Assembly: GCF_013408425.1 (NCBI RefSeq) | Contig: NZ_JACBYV010000001.1 | Coordinates: 744,001 to 808,000 of the forward strand | Length of the DNA: 64,000 nt | Origin: Pseudomonas flavescens | GTDB lineage: Bacteria; Pseudomonadota; Gammaproteobacteria; Pseudomonadales; Pseudomonadaceae | Reading direction: 5' to 3' | Shown: positions 1-7,867 of the stretch, piece by piece | Numbering within the stretch: position 1 is the first letter of the stretch | Layout: every line of letters starts with the position of its first letter | Notes under the pieces: model-generated | The model's input: only the letters and a program-made list of their open reading frames with translations | Told to the model about the DNA's origin: nothing | Database searches by the model: none | Program-made: the position numbers and the translations under genes

Positions 1-426
1 CACACCCAGTGGGTGCCAGGTTTCACGCATATGGTGGCCGGGACGTTCGGAGGCGATGGTCAGGCCGTACAGCTGGCGCGACAGGCCGACGGCGAAGTCG
101 CAGATGTCGATCATCTCCTGCACTTCGCCAAGGCCTTCCTGGGTGATCTTGCCGGCCTCGATGGACACCAGCTCGCCCAGCTCGGCCTTATGCTCGCGCA
201 GCACCTCGCCGAAGATGCGCACCAGCTCGCCACGCCGGGGGGCTGGCACGTCACGCCAGGCCAGAAACGCCTGGTGGCCGGTGGCGATCTTGGCGCGCAC
301 CGCTTCGGCGCTTTCCAGGCGTACGCCGGCGATCTGGCTGCCGTCGATCGGCGTGTAAACGGCATGTTCGCCGCCCTGAAAGGTGTGTGGTTGTACACCG
401 AGGCGTTCTAGCAGTTGACCAACCAT
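1..426 (-). CDS. amaB: Aldehyde dehydrogenase AmaB (L-piperidine-6-carboxylate dehydrogenase), N-terminal part
   Basis: The 142 codons visible are the amino end of an NAD-dependent aldehyde dehydrogenase; the gene runs off the left edge. The protein opens MVGQLLERLGVQ and continues with the YTPIDGSQIAGVR and FLAWRDVPAPRRGELVR segments typical of the alpha-aminoadipic semialdehyde dehydrogenase group (ALDH7-like). The enzyme oxidises piperideine-6-carboxylate/aminoadipate semialdehyde to 2-aminoadipate in lysine degradation. The ATG at 426 follows an AGGAGAG ribosome-binding site. It is divergent from a LysR gene that is followed by hglS, the arrangement known in Pseudomonas putida (amaB, regulator, hglS), which supports the amaB name over a generic ALDH. 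The catalytic Cys lies outside the window, so activity cannot be checked. Confidence 0.85.
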   Translation of the reverse strand, partial: MVGQLLERLGVQPHTFQGGEHAVYTPIDGSQIAGVRLESAEAVRAKIATGHQAFLAWRDVPAPRRGELVRIFGEVLREHKAELGELVSIEAGKITQEGLGEVQEMIDICDFAVGLSRQLYGLTIASERPGHHMRETWHPLGV

Positions 427-623
427 CGTTCTCTCCTGCGTTGCAGCCTGGTGACGATCTGGCGTGCTGGGTGCCCGATCATCGGCAGGCTCTGAATAGG
501 GGCGTCGTTTGCAGTGACTTCACGCAGTATCGACCCGAATGTTTTTTTCGAACAAACGACCTTTACGCACCACATCATTCCCTCGGAGAATGAACCATCG
601 CTGCACGAGCTCTCGGAGTGTTC

Positions 624-1532
624 ATGTCCAAACGCCTGCTTCCCACCATGGCCGCCCTGCAGTGTTTCGAGTCGGCAGCCCGGCACATGAGCTTCACCCG
701 TGCCGCCGAGGAGCTGCACCTGACCCAGAGCGCGGTCAGCAAGCAGGTCGCGCAACTCGAGGAGATGCTCCAGCATCTGCTCTTCCATCGCATTCGCCGG
801 CGCCTGCAACTGACCCCCGCGGGCGAGCTGTACCTGGCCGAGGTCGACAAGATCCTCACCCAGGTCGATATCTCCAGCCGCTACATCCTTTCCTACGGCG
901 GCGAGACCGAGGTGCTGCGGGTATCCACCCAGCCCACCTTCGGGGTGCGCTGGCTGATCCCCAACCTCAAGGGGTTTTCCAGGGCGCACCCGAACATTCA
1001 TCTGGATATCCGCAATGAGCTGGAGCCCTTCGATCTGGTCCAGGCCAAGGCCGACGTGGCGTTCTTCTACGGCAACGGCACCTGGCCCGGCGCGGTATGC
1101 ACCGAGCTGTTCGGCGAGGACGTGATCGCGGTCTGCGCGCCGTCGATCCTGCCAACCGCAGCGTTCACCAGCGCCGGGGACCTGACCTCTCTGGTATTGC
1201 TGCAATGCGCTTCACGGCCGGAGGCCTGGCACCAGTGGTTCGACGAGCAGGGCATCGATACCGAGTACAGCTACCACGGCCCGCGTTTCGACACCTTCTA
1301 TATGTGCATACGCGCTGCCCAGGACGGTTGTGGGGTGGCTCTGGTACCGCGTTTTCTGGTCGAGGACGAGCTGGCCGAAGGCAAGCTGGTGATCCCCTGG
1401 CAGCACCTGAAGGTCAGCGACGGTGCGCACTACATCGCCTGCGCCGAGCAGTCGCTGGAGTTGCCGAAGGTCCGGGCGCTGGTCGAGTGGGTGCTGGACA
1501 GGGCCGGGGTGGAAAGCGCCAAGCGCCGATGA
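624..1532 (+). CDS. LysR-family regulator of lysine catabolism (GcvA-like)
   Basis: A 302-residue LysR-type regulator. The N-terminal winged HTH (about residues 5-65) contains SFTRAAEELHLTQSAVSKQV, the usual LysR recognition region, followed by a substrate-binding domain of GcvA type (STQPTFGVRWLIPNL). I chose ATG 624 rather than the upstream GTG at 618 because GGAG at 615-618 is then correctly spaced. It is divergent from amaB and just upstream of hglS, so it most likely controls one or both in response to a lysine catabolite. That role is inferred from position; the family identification is firm. Confidence 0.9.
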   Translation: MSKRLLPTMAALQCFESAARHMSFTRAAEELHLTQSAVSKQVAQLEEMLQHLLFHRIRRRLQLTPAGELYLAEVDKILTQVDISSRYILSYGGETEVLRVSTQPTFGVRWLIPNLKGFSRAHPNIHLDIRNELEPFDLVQAKADVAFFYGNGTWPGAVCTELFGEDVIAVCAPSILPTAAFTSAGDLTSLVLLQCASRPEAWHQWFDEQGIDTEYSYHGPRFDTFYMCIRAAQDGCGVALVPRFLVEDELAEGKLVIPWQHLKVSDGAHYIACAEQSLELPKVRALVEWVLDRAGVESAKRR

Positions 1533-1664
1533 TCGTGGTGCAGCATTCCCTGACGGAATGAAAAGCTGACGAGATGTCGGTTGCCAGGCTGGGGCGGGCT
1601 GCGCAGAATCCTGATCAGGTGGCAGCCGGCCGCCGGCTCTGATTCGAGGGAGAAACCACTCACC

Positions 1665-3062
1665 ATGCACACCTCCGCGTTCGTCAGCCCGGACAGTATC
1701 CGTGCGCAGTTTTCCCGTGCCATGTCCGATCTGTACCGGAGCGAAGTACCGCTCTACGGCAAGCTACTGGAGCTGGTGGCGCAGACCAATGCGCAGGTCA
1801 TGCAGGGCCAGCCCGAGGTTGCCGAGCATCTGCGCGTTACCGGCGAGATCGAGCGGTTGGACGTGGAGCGCCACGGTGCCATTCGCCTCGGCACCGCCGA
1901 TGAACTGTCGACCATTCGCCGGTTGTTCGCGGTGATGGGCATGCAGCCGGTGGGCTATTACGACCTGGCCCCGGCAGGGGTGCCGGTGCACTCGACGGCG
2001 TTTCGCGCCACCCATGAAGCGTCGCTGCAGGCCAGCCCGTTCCGGGTGTTCACTTCGCTGCTGCGTCTGGAGCTGATCGAAGATGCCGGATTGCGCGGCA
2101 TGGCCGCCGAATTGCTGGCCAGGCGACGCATCTTCACCCCGCGTGCCATCGAGCTGATCGAGCAGTGCGAGGCCGCTGGCGGCCTGCTGGCTGGCGAGGC
2201 GGACGAGTTCGTCGGCGAGGCACTGGAGACGTTCCGCTGGCACACCCAGGCGACGGTCAGTGCCGAGCAGTATCGGCGGTTGCATGACCAGCATCGTCTG
2301 ATCGCCGATGTGGTGGCGTTCAAGGGGCCACACATCAATCACCTGACACCGCGCACCCTGGATATCGACGCGATTCAGGCTGGCATGCCGCGCCACGGCA
2401 TCACTGCCAAGGCGGTGATCGAAGGGCCGCCGCGGCGCAACTGTCCGATCCTGCTGCGCCAGACCAGCTTCAAGGCGCTGCAGGAGGCGGTGGCCTTCGT
2501 CGGCCAGGATGGCCCGCAGGGTAGCCATACCGCCCGTTTCGGCGAGATCGAACAGCGCGGCGCGGCACTGACGCCCAAAGGTCGCGAACTCTACGACCGC
2601 CTGCTCGACAGCGCCCGCGAGGCCCTGGGCGAAACGCCGAGCGAAGCCAATGCCGAGCGCTACGACGCGCTGATGGCCGAACACTTCCAGGCCTTCCCTG
2701 ACGATCATGAGGCCATGCGCCGCGATGGCCTGGCCTACTTCCGCTACTTCGCCACGCCCGCAGGTATCGCCGCGGCGCAGCTGGCGGATCGCCCGCAGCA
2801 ACTGGATGCCCTGATCGAAGCTGGTCATGTGCGCTTCGAGCCGCTGGTTTACGAAGACTTTCTGCCGGTCAGCGCGGCGGGGATCTTTCAGTCCAACCTC
2901 GGGGAAGGCGCGCAGACCGACTACACCGTCGACTCGAACCAGGCGGACTTCCAGGCAGCCCTGGGCGCCAGCGTGCAGGACGAACTGAGTCTGTACGCCG
3001 ACACCCAGCGTCGCTCGCTACAGGCTTGCGTCAAGGCTTTGGGCCTGGACTCACTGAGCTGA
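1665..3062 (+). CDS. hglS: 2-oxoadipate dioxygenase/decarboxylase HglS (D-lysine catabolism)
   Basis: A 465-residue member of the DUF1338/HglS family, an Fe(II) enzyme that converts 2-oxoadipate to D-2-hydroxyglutarate in the D-lysine pathway. The metal ligands described for the P. putida enzyme occur at the same numbers here: His70 (VERHGAIRLG, with Arg74 in the same segment), His226 (GPHINHLTPR) and Glu294 (RFGEIEQRG). ATG 1665 is preceded by GAGGGAGA, so the longer reading from 1581 is rejected. With amaB next door, the block would carry 2-aminoadipate, via 2-oxoadipate, towards central metabolism. Probably monocistronic, since the next gene starts 286 bp later. High confidence. Confidence 0.94.
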   Translation: MHTSAFVSPDSIRAQFSRAMSDLYRSEVPLYGKLLELVAQTNAQVMQGQPEVAEHLRVTGEIERLDVERHGAIRLGTADELSTIRRLFAVMGMQPVGYYDLAPAGVPVHSTAFRATHEASLQASPFRVFTSLLRLELIEDAGLRGMAAELLARRRIFTPRAIELIEQCEAAGGLLAGEADEFVGEALETFRWHTQATVSAEQYRRLHDQHRLIADVVAFKGPHINHLTPRTLDIDAIQAGMPRHGITAKAVIEGPPRRNCPILLRQTSFKALQEAVAFVGQDGPQGSHTARFGEIEQRGAALTPKGRELYDRLLDSAREALGETPSEANAERYDALMAEHFQAFPDDHEAMRRDGLAYFRYFATPAGIAAAQLADRPQQLDALIEAGHVRFEPLVYEDFLPVSAAGIFQSNLGEGAQTDYTVDSNQADFQAALGASVQDELSLYADTQRRSLQACVKALGLDSLS

Positions 3063-3348
3063 CACCTAAGAGCCTGTTCACGATCTTTCTGGGCATGCGT
3101 ACGGGTAACTACAAGGCAAAAGCGGCCATCGATGCAGTACCTGTGGGAGCGGGCGGGGACGCCCAGTCCATGCCCGCGAAATCACGGGCATGGCCTGTTA
3201 CCACAAGTGGCGGTCGGCCGTCCGCTTTCGCCACGTCGCAGTCAAAGTAGATAACGCCCGGAATGGAGATTGGGAACAGTCTCCAAGAGGCTGGACATTC
3301 TGCGCCGCTGACGCCAAGGTCGCCTCTTTGCGTAATCGAGAGCGATCC
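3063..3348. repeat. Intergenic repeat region: partial MITE-like end plus a REP-like hairpin
   Basis: No gene is seen here. Positions 3068-3085 (AAGAGCCTGTTCACGATC) resemble the terminal sequence of the element found between nrdA and nrdB at 40707-40850, but only one end is present. Positions 3142-3205 hold an inverted repeat starting TGTGGGAGCGGGC and ending in ACCACA, with an inner GCCCGCGAAATCACGGGC hairpin. A close copy of this lies at 45479-45528. These are ordinary dispersed Pseudomonas palindromes, possibly acting as a transcript end for hglS. Confidence 0.6.
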
Positions 3349-3933
3349 ATGTTCAAACGCGGTCTGGCGTTCGTCCTTCTAGCGGTTTTCCAGGTATCCC
3401 CCGCGCTGGCCTGTGCACCCGGTGAAACCCAGGTCTGCCTGGGCGGTTGCATCTGCGTACCCGACCCGAACGGCGTGCTGGGTCCCATGCAGGAACAAGC
3501 GGGGCAGATCAGTGCGGCTGCACTGGAAAGCTGGATCCTGCGCTCGCGCGAATCGGCGGCGCGCCAGGGCACGTTGCCGATTCCGGCTGAAATCCGTCGC
3601 CAGTTGCTGCCGTTCTATGCCGCCGAATTGCTCGACGCCGTGCGCTACAAGGTAGGCGACCTCGATGAGCTGAGCGCCGCGCGCAACGTGATGCAGAACC
3701 CCGACATCAAGGCCGTCACCCTGATCGATATCATCGTGTTTCGCGATGCGCAGATGGCCGGGCAGGACGCCGCGCTGTGGGCCCACGAGCTGCTGCATGT
3801 GCAGCAGTATCGGGAGTGGGGCACCGCCGGCTTCGCCGCGCGCTACAGTCGCGATTTCAATGCGGTCGAGGCACCCGCCTATCGGCGTCAGGCGGAAATT
3901 GCACGTCTGTTGCGCGAGCGGGGCGGCAACTAG
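3349..3933 (+). CDS. Secreted putative zinc metallopeptidase with HELLH motif (DUF4157-like)
   Basis: A 194-residue protein with a clear signal peptide (MFKRGLAFVLLAVFQVSPALA) followed by a cysteine-rich stretch with four Cys in about 20 residues. A gluzincin-type HELLHVQQYREWG motif lies near residue 145. HExxH followed by VQQ is characteristic of the DUF4157 (eCIS-core-like) metallopeptidase domain. ATG 3349 is chosen because it begins the signal peptide; the in-frame extension back to 3190 is non-coding repeat. The neighbouring genes give no functional clue. Export to the periplasm is likely; protease activity and substrate are unknown. Confidence 0.7.
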   Translation: MFKRGLAFVLLAVFQVSPALACAPGETQVCLGGCICVPDPNGVLGPMQEQAGQISAAALESWILRSRESAARQGTLPIPAEIRRQLLPFYAAELLDAVRYKVGDLDELSAARNVMQNPDIKAVTLIDIIVFRDAQMAGQDAALWAHELLHVQQYREWGTAGFAARYSRDFNAVEAPAYRRQAEIARLLRERGGN

Positions 3934-3939
3934 TCGCGC

Positions 3940-4296
3940 CTACTCGGCGCGCTTGGCTCGCAGTGCTATCACGCACAACACGCTGGCCGCCAGGTTGACG
4001 GTCACCGGGTTGAACGCATCCGCCAGCAGCGCCGGAACGAAGATCGCCACATCCACCAGCAACAGGATCAGCGCTGCCAGAGCCAACCACAGCGGCCAGC
4101 GCTGGCGACGCAGTAGCAGGATCGCCAGCCCCAGCAGGATCTCGGCGACTCCTGCCAGCGCAGCCACGGCGTGAGGCAGGCCATGGGCGTCGAGCATGCG
4201 CAGTTCGGTGGGGCTGAGAAACAGCAGCTTCGGTACCAGGCCGTGGTAGATGAAGATCACCCCCAGGGTCAGGCGCGCCAACAAGGCATCAGTCAT
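3940..4296 (-). CDS. DoxX-like small membrane protein
   Basis: A 118-residue protein with four predicted membrane segments (LTLGVIFIYHGLVPKLLF; AVAALAGVAEILLGLAILLL; PLWLALAALILLLVDVAIFV; TVNLAASVLCVIAL), the size and layout of the DoxX/DoxD-like family. ATG 4296 overlaps the end of the upstream DCC-family gene by 8 bp, so the two are translationally coupled and presumably work together. DoxX-like proteins are linked to membrane redox reactions in other organisms, but no specific function can be assigned here. The longer reading from 4419 lies inside the upstream gene and is rejected. Confidence 0.75.
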   Translation of the reverse strand: MTDALLARLTLGVIFIYHGLVPKLLFLSPTELRMLDAHGLPHAVAALAGVAEILLGLAILLLRRQRWPLWLALAALILLLVDVAIFVPALLADAFNPVTVNLAASVLCVIALRAKRAE

Positions 4297-4714
4297 GCAG
4301 GAAGCGCTCGCGGTCTTCGGGACGGGGCATCTGGCAATGATCGTGACGCCCGAACAGGCGGTAGCGATTACGAGCGATGGGATCGTAAGCCCAGTCGCGC
4401 ACGCTCCGCGGTATGACACCTAGCACCGTCGCCCAGCGCCATGGAGCCGGCAACTGCCGAAGGATCGCCAGAATGGCGTCGCTGCGCTTCAACGCCCGAT
4501 CACCCTCGACATAGAGCAGCGTGTCGAAATGGTCCAGCGGCATGCCGAACCAGGCCAGGATCGCCTGGCCTTGCGGGGATTGCACGCTGCACAGCTTGAG
4601 CTTGCCTGCACGGTCATGGCGGATCAGGAAGCGACTCCAGCCATTGCACAATTTGCATACGCCATCGAACAGCACGACCCGATCACCGGCCTGCAAATAG
4701 GGTGGGTAAGCCAT
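4289..4714 (-). CDS. DCC-family thiol-disulfide oxidoreductase-like protein (DUF393)
   Basis: A 141-residue protein with the family signature near residue 20: VVLFDGVCKLCNGW, i.e. the D-x-x-C-x-x-C pattern that names the DCC family. It is followed by the typical ILRQLPAPWRW region. These proteins are thought to have a thioredoxin-like fold. ATG 4714 is preceded by GGAGC; the ORF extends upstream to 4819 without support. It overlaps the DoxX-like gene downstream, so the operon pairs a predicted redox protein with a small membrane partner. Substrate unknown. Confidence 0.8.
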   Translation of the reverse strand: MAYPPYLQAGDRVVLFDGVCKLCNGWSRFLIRHDRAGKLKLCSVQSPQGQAILAWFGMPLDHFDTLLYVEGDRALKRSDAILAILRQLPAPWRWATVLGVIPRSVRDWAYDPIARNRYRLFGRHDHCQMPRPEDRERFLHD

Positions 4715-5010
4715 GCGTAAGCTCCGTGTCGATGATGTGCCCAGAGTAGCGCAACCGCGGCCTCGGTGACCGAGGTATTGATGGGCGCGTGGCACCTGCG
4801 GCGGAAAAAAACATGTCAATTCGTCCCCCGTTCTGCGCCGGCTGGCAGCGCGTCATTATTTGCTTCGAAATCATCATGGCCGCGCACCTGGCCTCTATGC
4901 TTGATGGCAGGCGCAGCACGCGCTCGCGTCGTTTACCAAGTTCGCTCAATTAAATGCCCGAGCGGCCGATGACCTTCGACAAGATTGCTTATTGCTTATG
5001 GAGAAAGAGC

Positions 5011-6324
5011 ATGTTCGGTAGTCGCTTGAAAAAAGAATTGCAGACCAAGGATGCCGAACTGTCATTGCTGCGGCAGCTTTATCAGGGTATCCAGACCGAG
5101 ATGATCATGCTGACGGTCGATCCCGAGTATCGAATCATCGATTGCAACGCCAACTTCACCCGTTTCGTCGGCTACAGCGCCGAACAACTGGGCGGTCGGC
5201 CGATGACCGATATCGTGCCGGCCTACGTGAAGGCCTTGCCGTGCTTCAAGAACCTGCGCGAGGCGGTGCGAACCGGCAAATCGGTAAGTGATCGCTACCG
5301 TTTTCTGCGTGCCGATGGCGCGCTGGTGTGGATTCAGGCCTGCTGGCAACCGGTGCTGGACGAGAGCGGCGTGGTACGACGGGTCCAGTGTTTCGGCTCG
5401 GAAATTACCGAGAGCATGAACCGGGCACGTGAGAACGAGGATTTCATCAACGCCTTGCTGCGCTCCACCGCAGTGATCGAGTTCGACCTCGGTGGCAACG
5501 TGCTGACCGCCAACGATCAGTTCCTGCAGGCCATGGGGTATGGCCTGGAGCGTATCAAGGGCAAGCACCACAGCCTGTTCTGCGATCCTCAGGAAACCCA
5601 TACTCCGCAGTACAAGCAGTTCTGGGAGCGCCTCAACCGTGGCGAGTTCGTCGCTGGCCGTTTCAAACGCATCGACAGCCACGGCCGGGTGGTCTGGCTG
5701 GAGGCGACCTACAACCCGGTACACGACACCCAGGACAAGCTCTACAAGGTGGTCAAGTTCGCCACGGTGATCACCGACCAGGTGAATCGTGAGGAAGAGG
5801 TCAACGACGCCGCCGGTATCGCCTACGGAATTTCCCAGCAGACCGACACCACCGCCCAGCGCGGCGCCCAGGTGGTCACCGACACGGTGCAGACCATGCA
5901 GCGGATTTCCGAGCAGATGACCTCCGCGTCCCAGGGTATCGAAGCGCTGGGCAAGCAGTCAGTGCTGATCAGCACCATGGTGCAGACCATCGGCAGCATC
6001 GCCCAGCAGACCAACCTGCTGGCGCTCAATGCCGCTATCGAGGCAGCGCGGGCCGGTGAGCAGGGCCGTGGTTTCGCCGTGGTCGCCGATGAAGTTCGGC
6101 AGTTGGCCAGCCGCACCAGCAACGCCACCGAGGAAATCGTCGGCGTGGTTCAGGAAAACCAGAAACTGGTGGATGCCGCCGTGCGTGACATGGCCAGCAG
6201 CCGCACCCAGGCCGAAGCGGGTCTGGAGCTTGCCAACGAGGCCGGTGACGTGATCGTCGAAATCCGCCAGGGCGCCAAGCAGGTGCTGGCTGCGGTCGAA
6301 CGTTTCGCCAGCCAGTTGAAGTAG
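5011..6324 (+). CDS. PAS-PAS methyl-accepting chemotaxis protein (BdlA-like)
   Basis: A 437-residue soluble sensor without membrane segments. Two PAS domains lie at about residues 25-135 ([27 protein letters not shown]) and 145-255 ([20 protein letters not shown]). They are followed by an MCP signalling domain with the conserved hairpin tip ([19 protein letters not shown]). This matches the architecture and length of BdlA of P. aeruginosa (biofilm dispersion) and Aer-2-like soluble receptors. ATG 5011 follows GGAGAAAGAGC; the extension to 4954 is rejected. It probably senses a redox or small-molecule cue; the ligand and any heme or FAD cannot be judged from sequence. The bdlA symbol is not assigned because paralogues are common. 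Confidence 0.8.
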   Translation: MFGSRLKKELQTKDAELSLLRQLYQGIQTEMIMLTVDPEYRIIDCNANFTRFVGYSAEQLGGRPMTDIVPAYVKALPCFKNLREAVRTGKSVSDRYRFLRADGALVWIQACWQPVLDESGVVRRVQCFGSEITESMNRARENEDFINALLRSTAVIEFDLGGNVLTANDQFLQAMGYGLERIKGKHHSLFCDPQETHTPQYKQFWERLNRGEFVAGRFKRIDSHGRVVWLEATYNPVHDTQDKLYKVVKFATVITDQVNREEEVNDAAGIAYGISQQTDTTAQRGAQVVTDTVQTMQRISEQMTSASQGIEALGKQSVLISTMVQTIGSIAQQTNLLALNAAIEAARAGEQGRGFAVVADEVRQLASRTSNATEEIVGVVQENQKLVDAAVRDMASSRTQAEAGLELANEAGDVIVEIRQGAKQVLAAVERFASQLK

Positions 6325-6379
6325 CCCGTCAACCAGGGAGTGCGCTGGAGAAAGACGGCCGCTGTGCCGCCGATGGCTA

Positions 6380-6817
6380 TCACGACATCGGCGGCAGGCG
6401 ACGCTTCACCGTGGTCTTCTTGACGATGGCGGTGTTGGTCACCGCATGGATGTTGATGCGGTCGAGTATCTCGTCCAACTGCTCCATCGAGCGAACGTGA
6501 AGCTTTGCGATGAAGCAGTCTTCCCCGGTGACCTTGTCGCATTCGGTGAACTGCGGGGTCGCCTCGATCTGCCGCTCCACCTCATGCAACTGCCCCGGCA
6601 GCGGGCGGATCCGCACGATTGCCTGTAGCTGGTAACCAAAGGCACGGGGATCGATATCCACACCATAGCCCTTCAGTACGCCTCGTTCTTCGAGCTTGCG
6701 CAGGCGCTCGGCAACGCTTGGCGATGACAGGCCGCTGATCTGTGCCAGGGCCTTGAGCGAGCGCCGGGAGTCTTCGGTCAGCGCAACGATCAGCAGATGG
6801 TCGATTTCGTCGGTCAT
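6380..6817 (-). CDS. Lrp/AsnC-family transcriptional regulator
   Basis: A 145-residue protein: HTH about residues 1-55 (LKALAQISGLSSPSVAERLRKLEERGVLKGY) and a RAM/ligand-binding domain about 65-140, with the family GEDCFIAKLHVRSMEQLDEIL segment. It is divergent from an EamA-type exporter gene with 131 bp between the starts. Lrp-like genes next to amino-acid or metabolite exporters usually regulate them in response to the exported compound, and this is the likely role here. The effector is unknown. Confidence 0.88.
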   Translation of the reverse strand: MTDEIDHLLIVALTEDSRRSLKALAQISGLSSPSVAERLRKLEERGVLKGYGVDIDPRAFGYQLQAIVRIRPLPGQLHEVERQIEATPQFTECDKVTGEDCFIAKLHVRSMEQLDEILDRINIHAVTNTAIVKKTTVKRRLPPMS

Positions 6818-6948
6818 GGTCGAACCTTAGGCTTTTTTCTCTAAGTGCCATGATAGTAAAGGCTGGATGGGGTTTCTGCCTTTCTTTCGCCATGGAGTGG
6901 CACCCGGTGCGCTTGCCATACTTTGCGCACTGCAAAAGGAGCTCCCTG

Positions 6949-7848
6949 ATGGACAAGCAAGTGAATCGAGGCTCGCTGGAAATGATTGCTGCCATGCTCA
7001 TTTCCGGCACCATCGGCTGGCTGGTCATGCTGTCTGGCCTGCCGGTGATCGACGTGGTGTTCTGGCGCTGCGTGTTCGCCGCCGTGACCTTGCTGCTGGT
7101 CTGCGCCTGCATGGGCTTGCTGCGCCCCGGCCTGCTGACCCGCGTCACCCTGTTGCTGGCGGTTGCCAGTGGCCTGGCCATCGTCGGCAACTGGCTCCTG
7201 CTGTTCGCCTCCTATTCGCGCGCCTCGATCGCCATCGGCACCGCGGTGTACAACGTACAGCCCTTCATGCTGGTCGGCCTGGCGGCGATCTTTCTCGGTG
7301 AGAAACTCACCCTGCAGAAGTTGGCATGGTTGTCGGTGTCTTTCCTGGGCATGCTCGCCATCGTCGGTGCCCATGGCAGCCAGGAGCAGGGGGGCGGCGA
7401 CTATCTGCTGGGCATCGGCCTGGCGCTTGGCGCAGCGTTTCTCTATGCGATTGCAGCGTTGATCATCAAGAAGCTGACGGGCGTACCGCCGCATCTGATC
7501 GCGTTGATTCAGGTCAGCGTCGGCGTACTGGTGCTGGCGCCGCTGGTCGACCTTTCCAGCCTTGCGCATGGTGAGCAGGTCTGGTCGATTCTGATCACCC
7601 TGGGTGTGGTGCACACGGGCGGCATGTACGTGCTGCTGTACGGTGCCATTCAGAAACTGCCCACGGCGTTGACCGGTGCGCTGTCCTTCATCTACCCGGT
7701 CGCCGCGATCGCCGTCGACTGGATCGCGTTCGACCATCGACTGAGCATGCTGCAGTGGCTGGGTGTCGCGGCGATCCTGCTGGCCGCCGCGGGTATGCAG
7801 CAGGGGTGGGGGCTGCGCATTGAGGGATGGCGCCGCGTCGGCCAATAG
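6949..7848 (+). CDS. EamA/DMT-family transporter
   Basis: A 299-residue membrane protein with about ten hydrophobic segments in two repeated halves, the drug/metabolite transporter (EamA) pattern; the second repeat includes AFLYAIAALIIKKLTG and GALSFIYPVAAIAVDWI. ATG 6949 is preceded by AAAGGAG; the upstream in-frame ATGs at 6850 and 6892 lack a ribosome-binding site. It is divergent from an Lrp-family regulator and probably under its control, which suggests export of an amino acid or related metabolite. The gene converges on rlhA, whose stop codon lies 20 bp away. Confidence 0.85.
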   Translation: MDKQVNRGSLEMIAAMLISGTIGWLVMLSGLPVIDVVFWRCVFAAVTLLLVCACMGLLRPGLLTRVTLLLAVASGLAIVGNWLLLFASYSRASIAIGTAVYNVQPFMLVGLAAIFLGEKLTLQKLAWLSVSFLGMLAIVGAHGSQEQGGGDYLLGIGLALGAAFLYAIAALIIKKLTGVPPHLIALIQVSVGVLVLAPLVDLSSLAHGEQVWSILITLGVVHTGGMYVLLYGAIQKLPTALTGALSFIYPVAAIAVDWIAFDHRLSMLQWLGVAAILLAAAGMQQGWGLRIEGWRRVGQ

Positions 7849-7867
7849 AGCCGACGCCTCACCTCGC

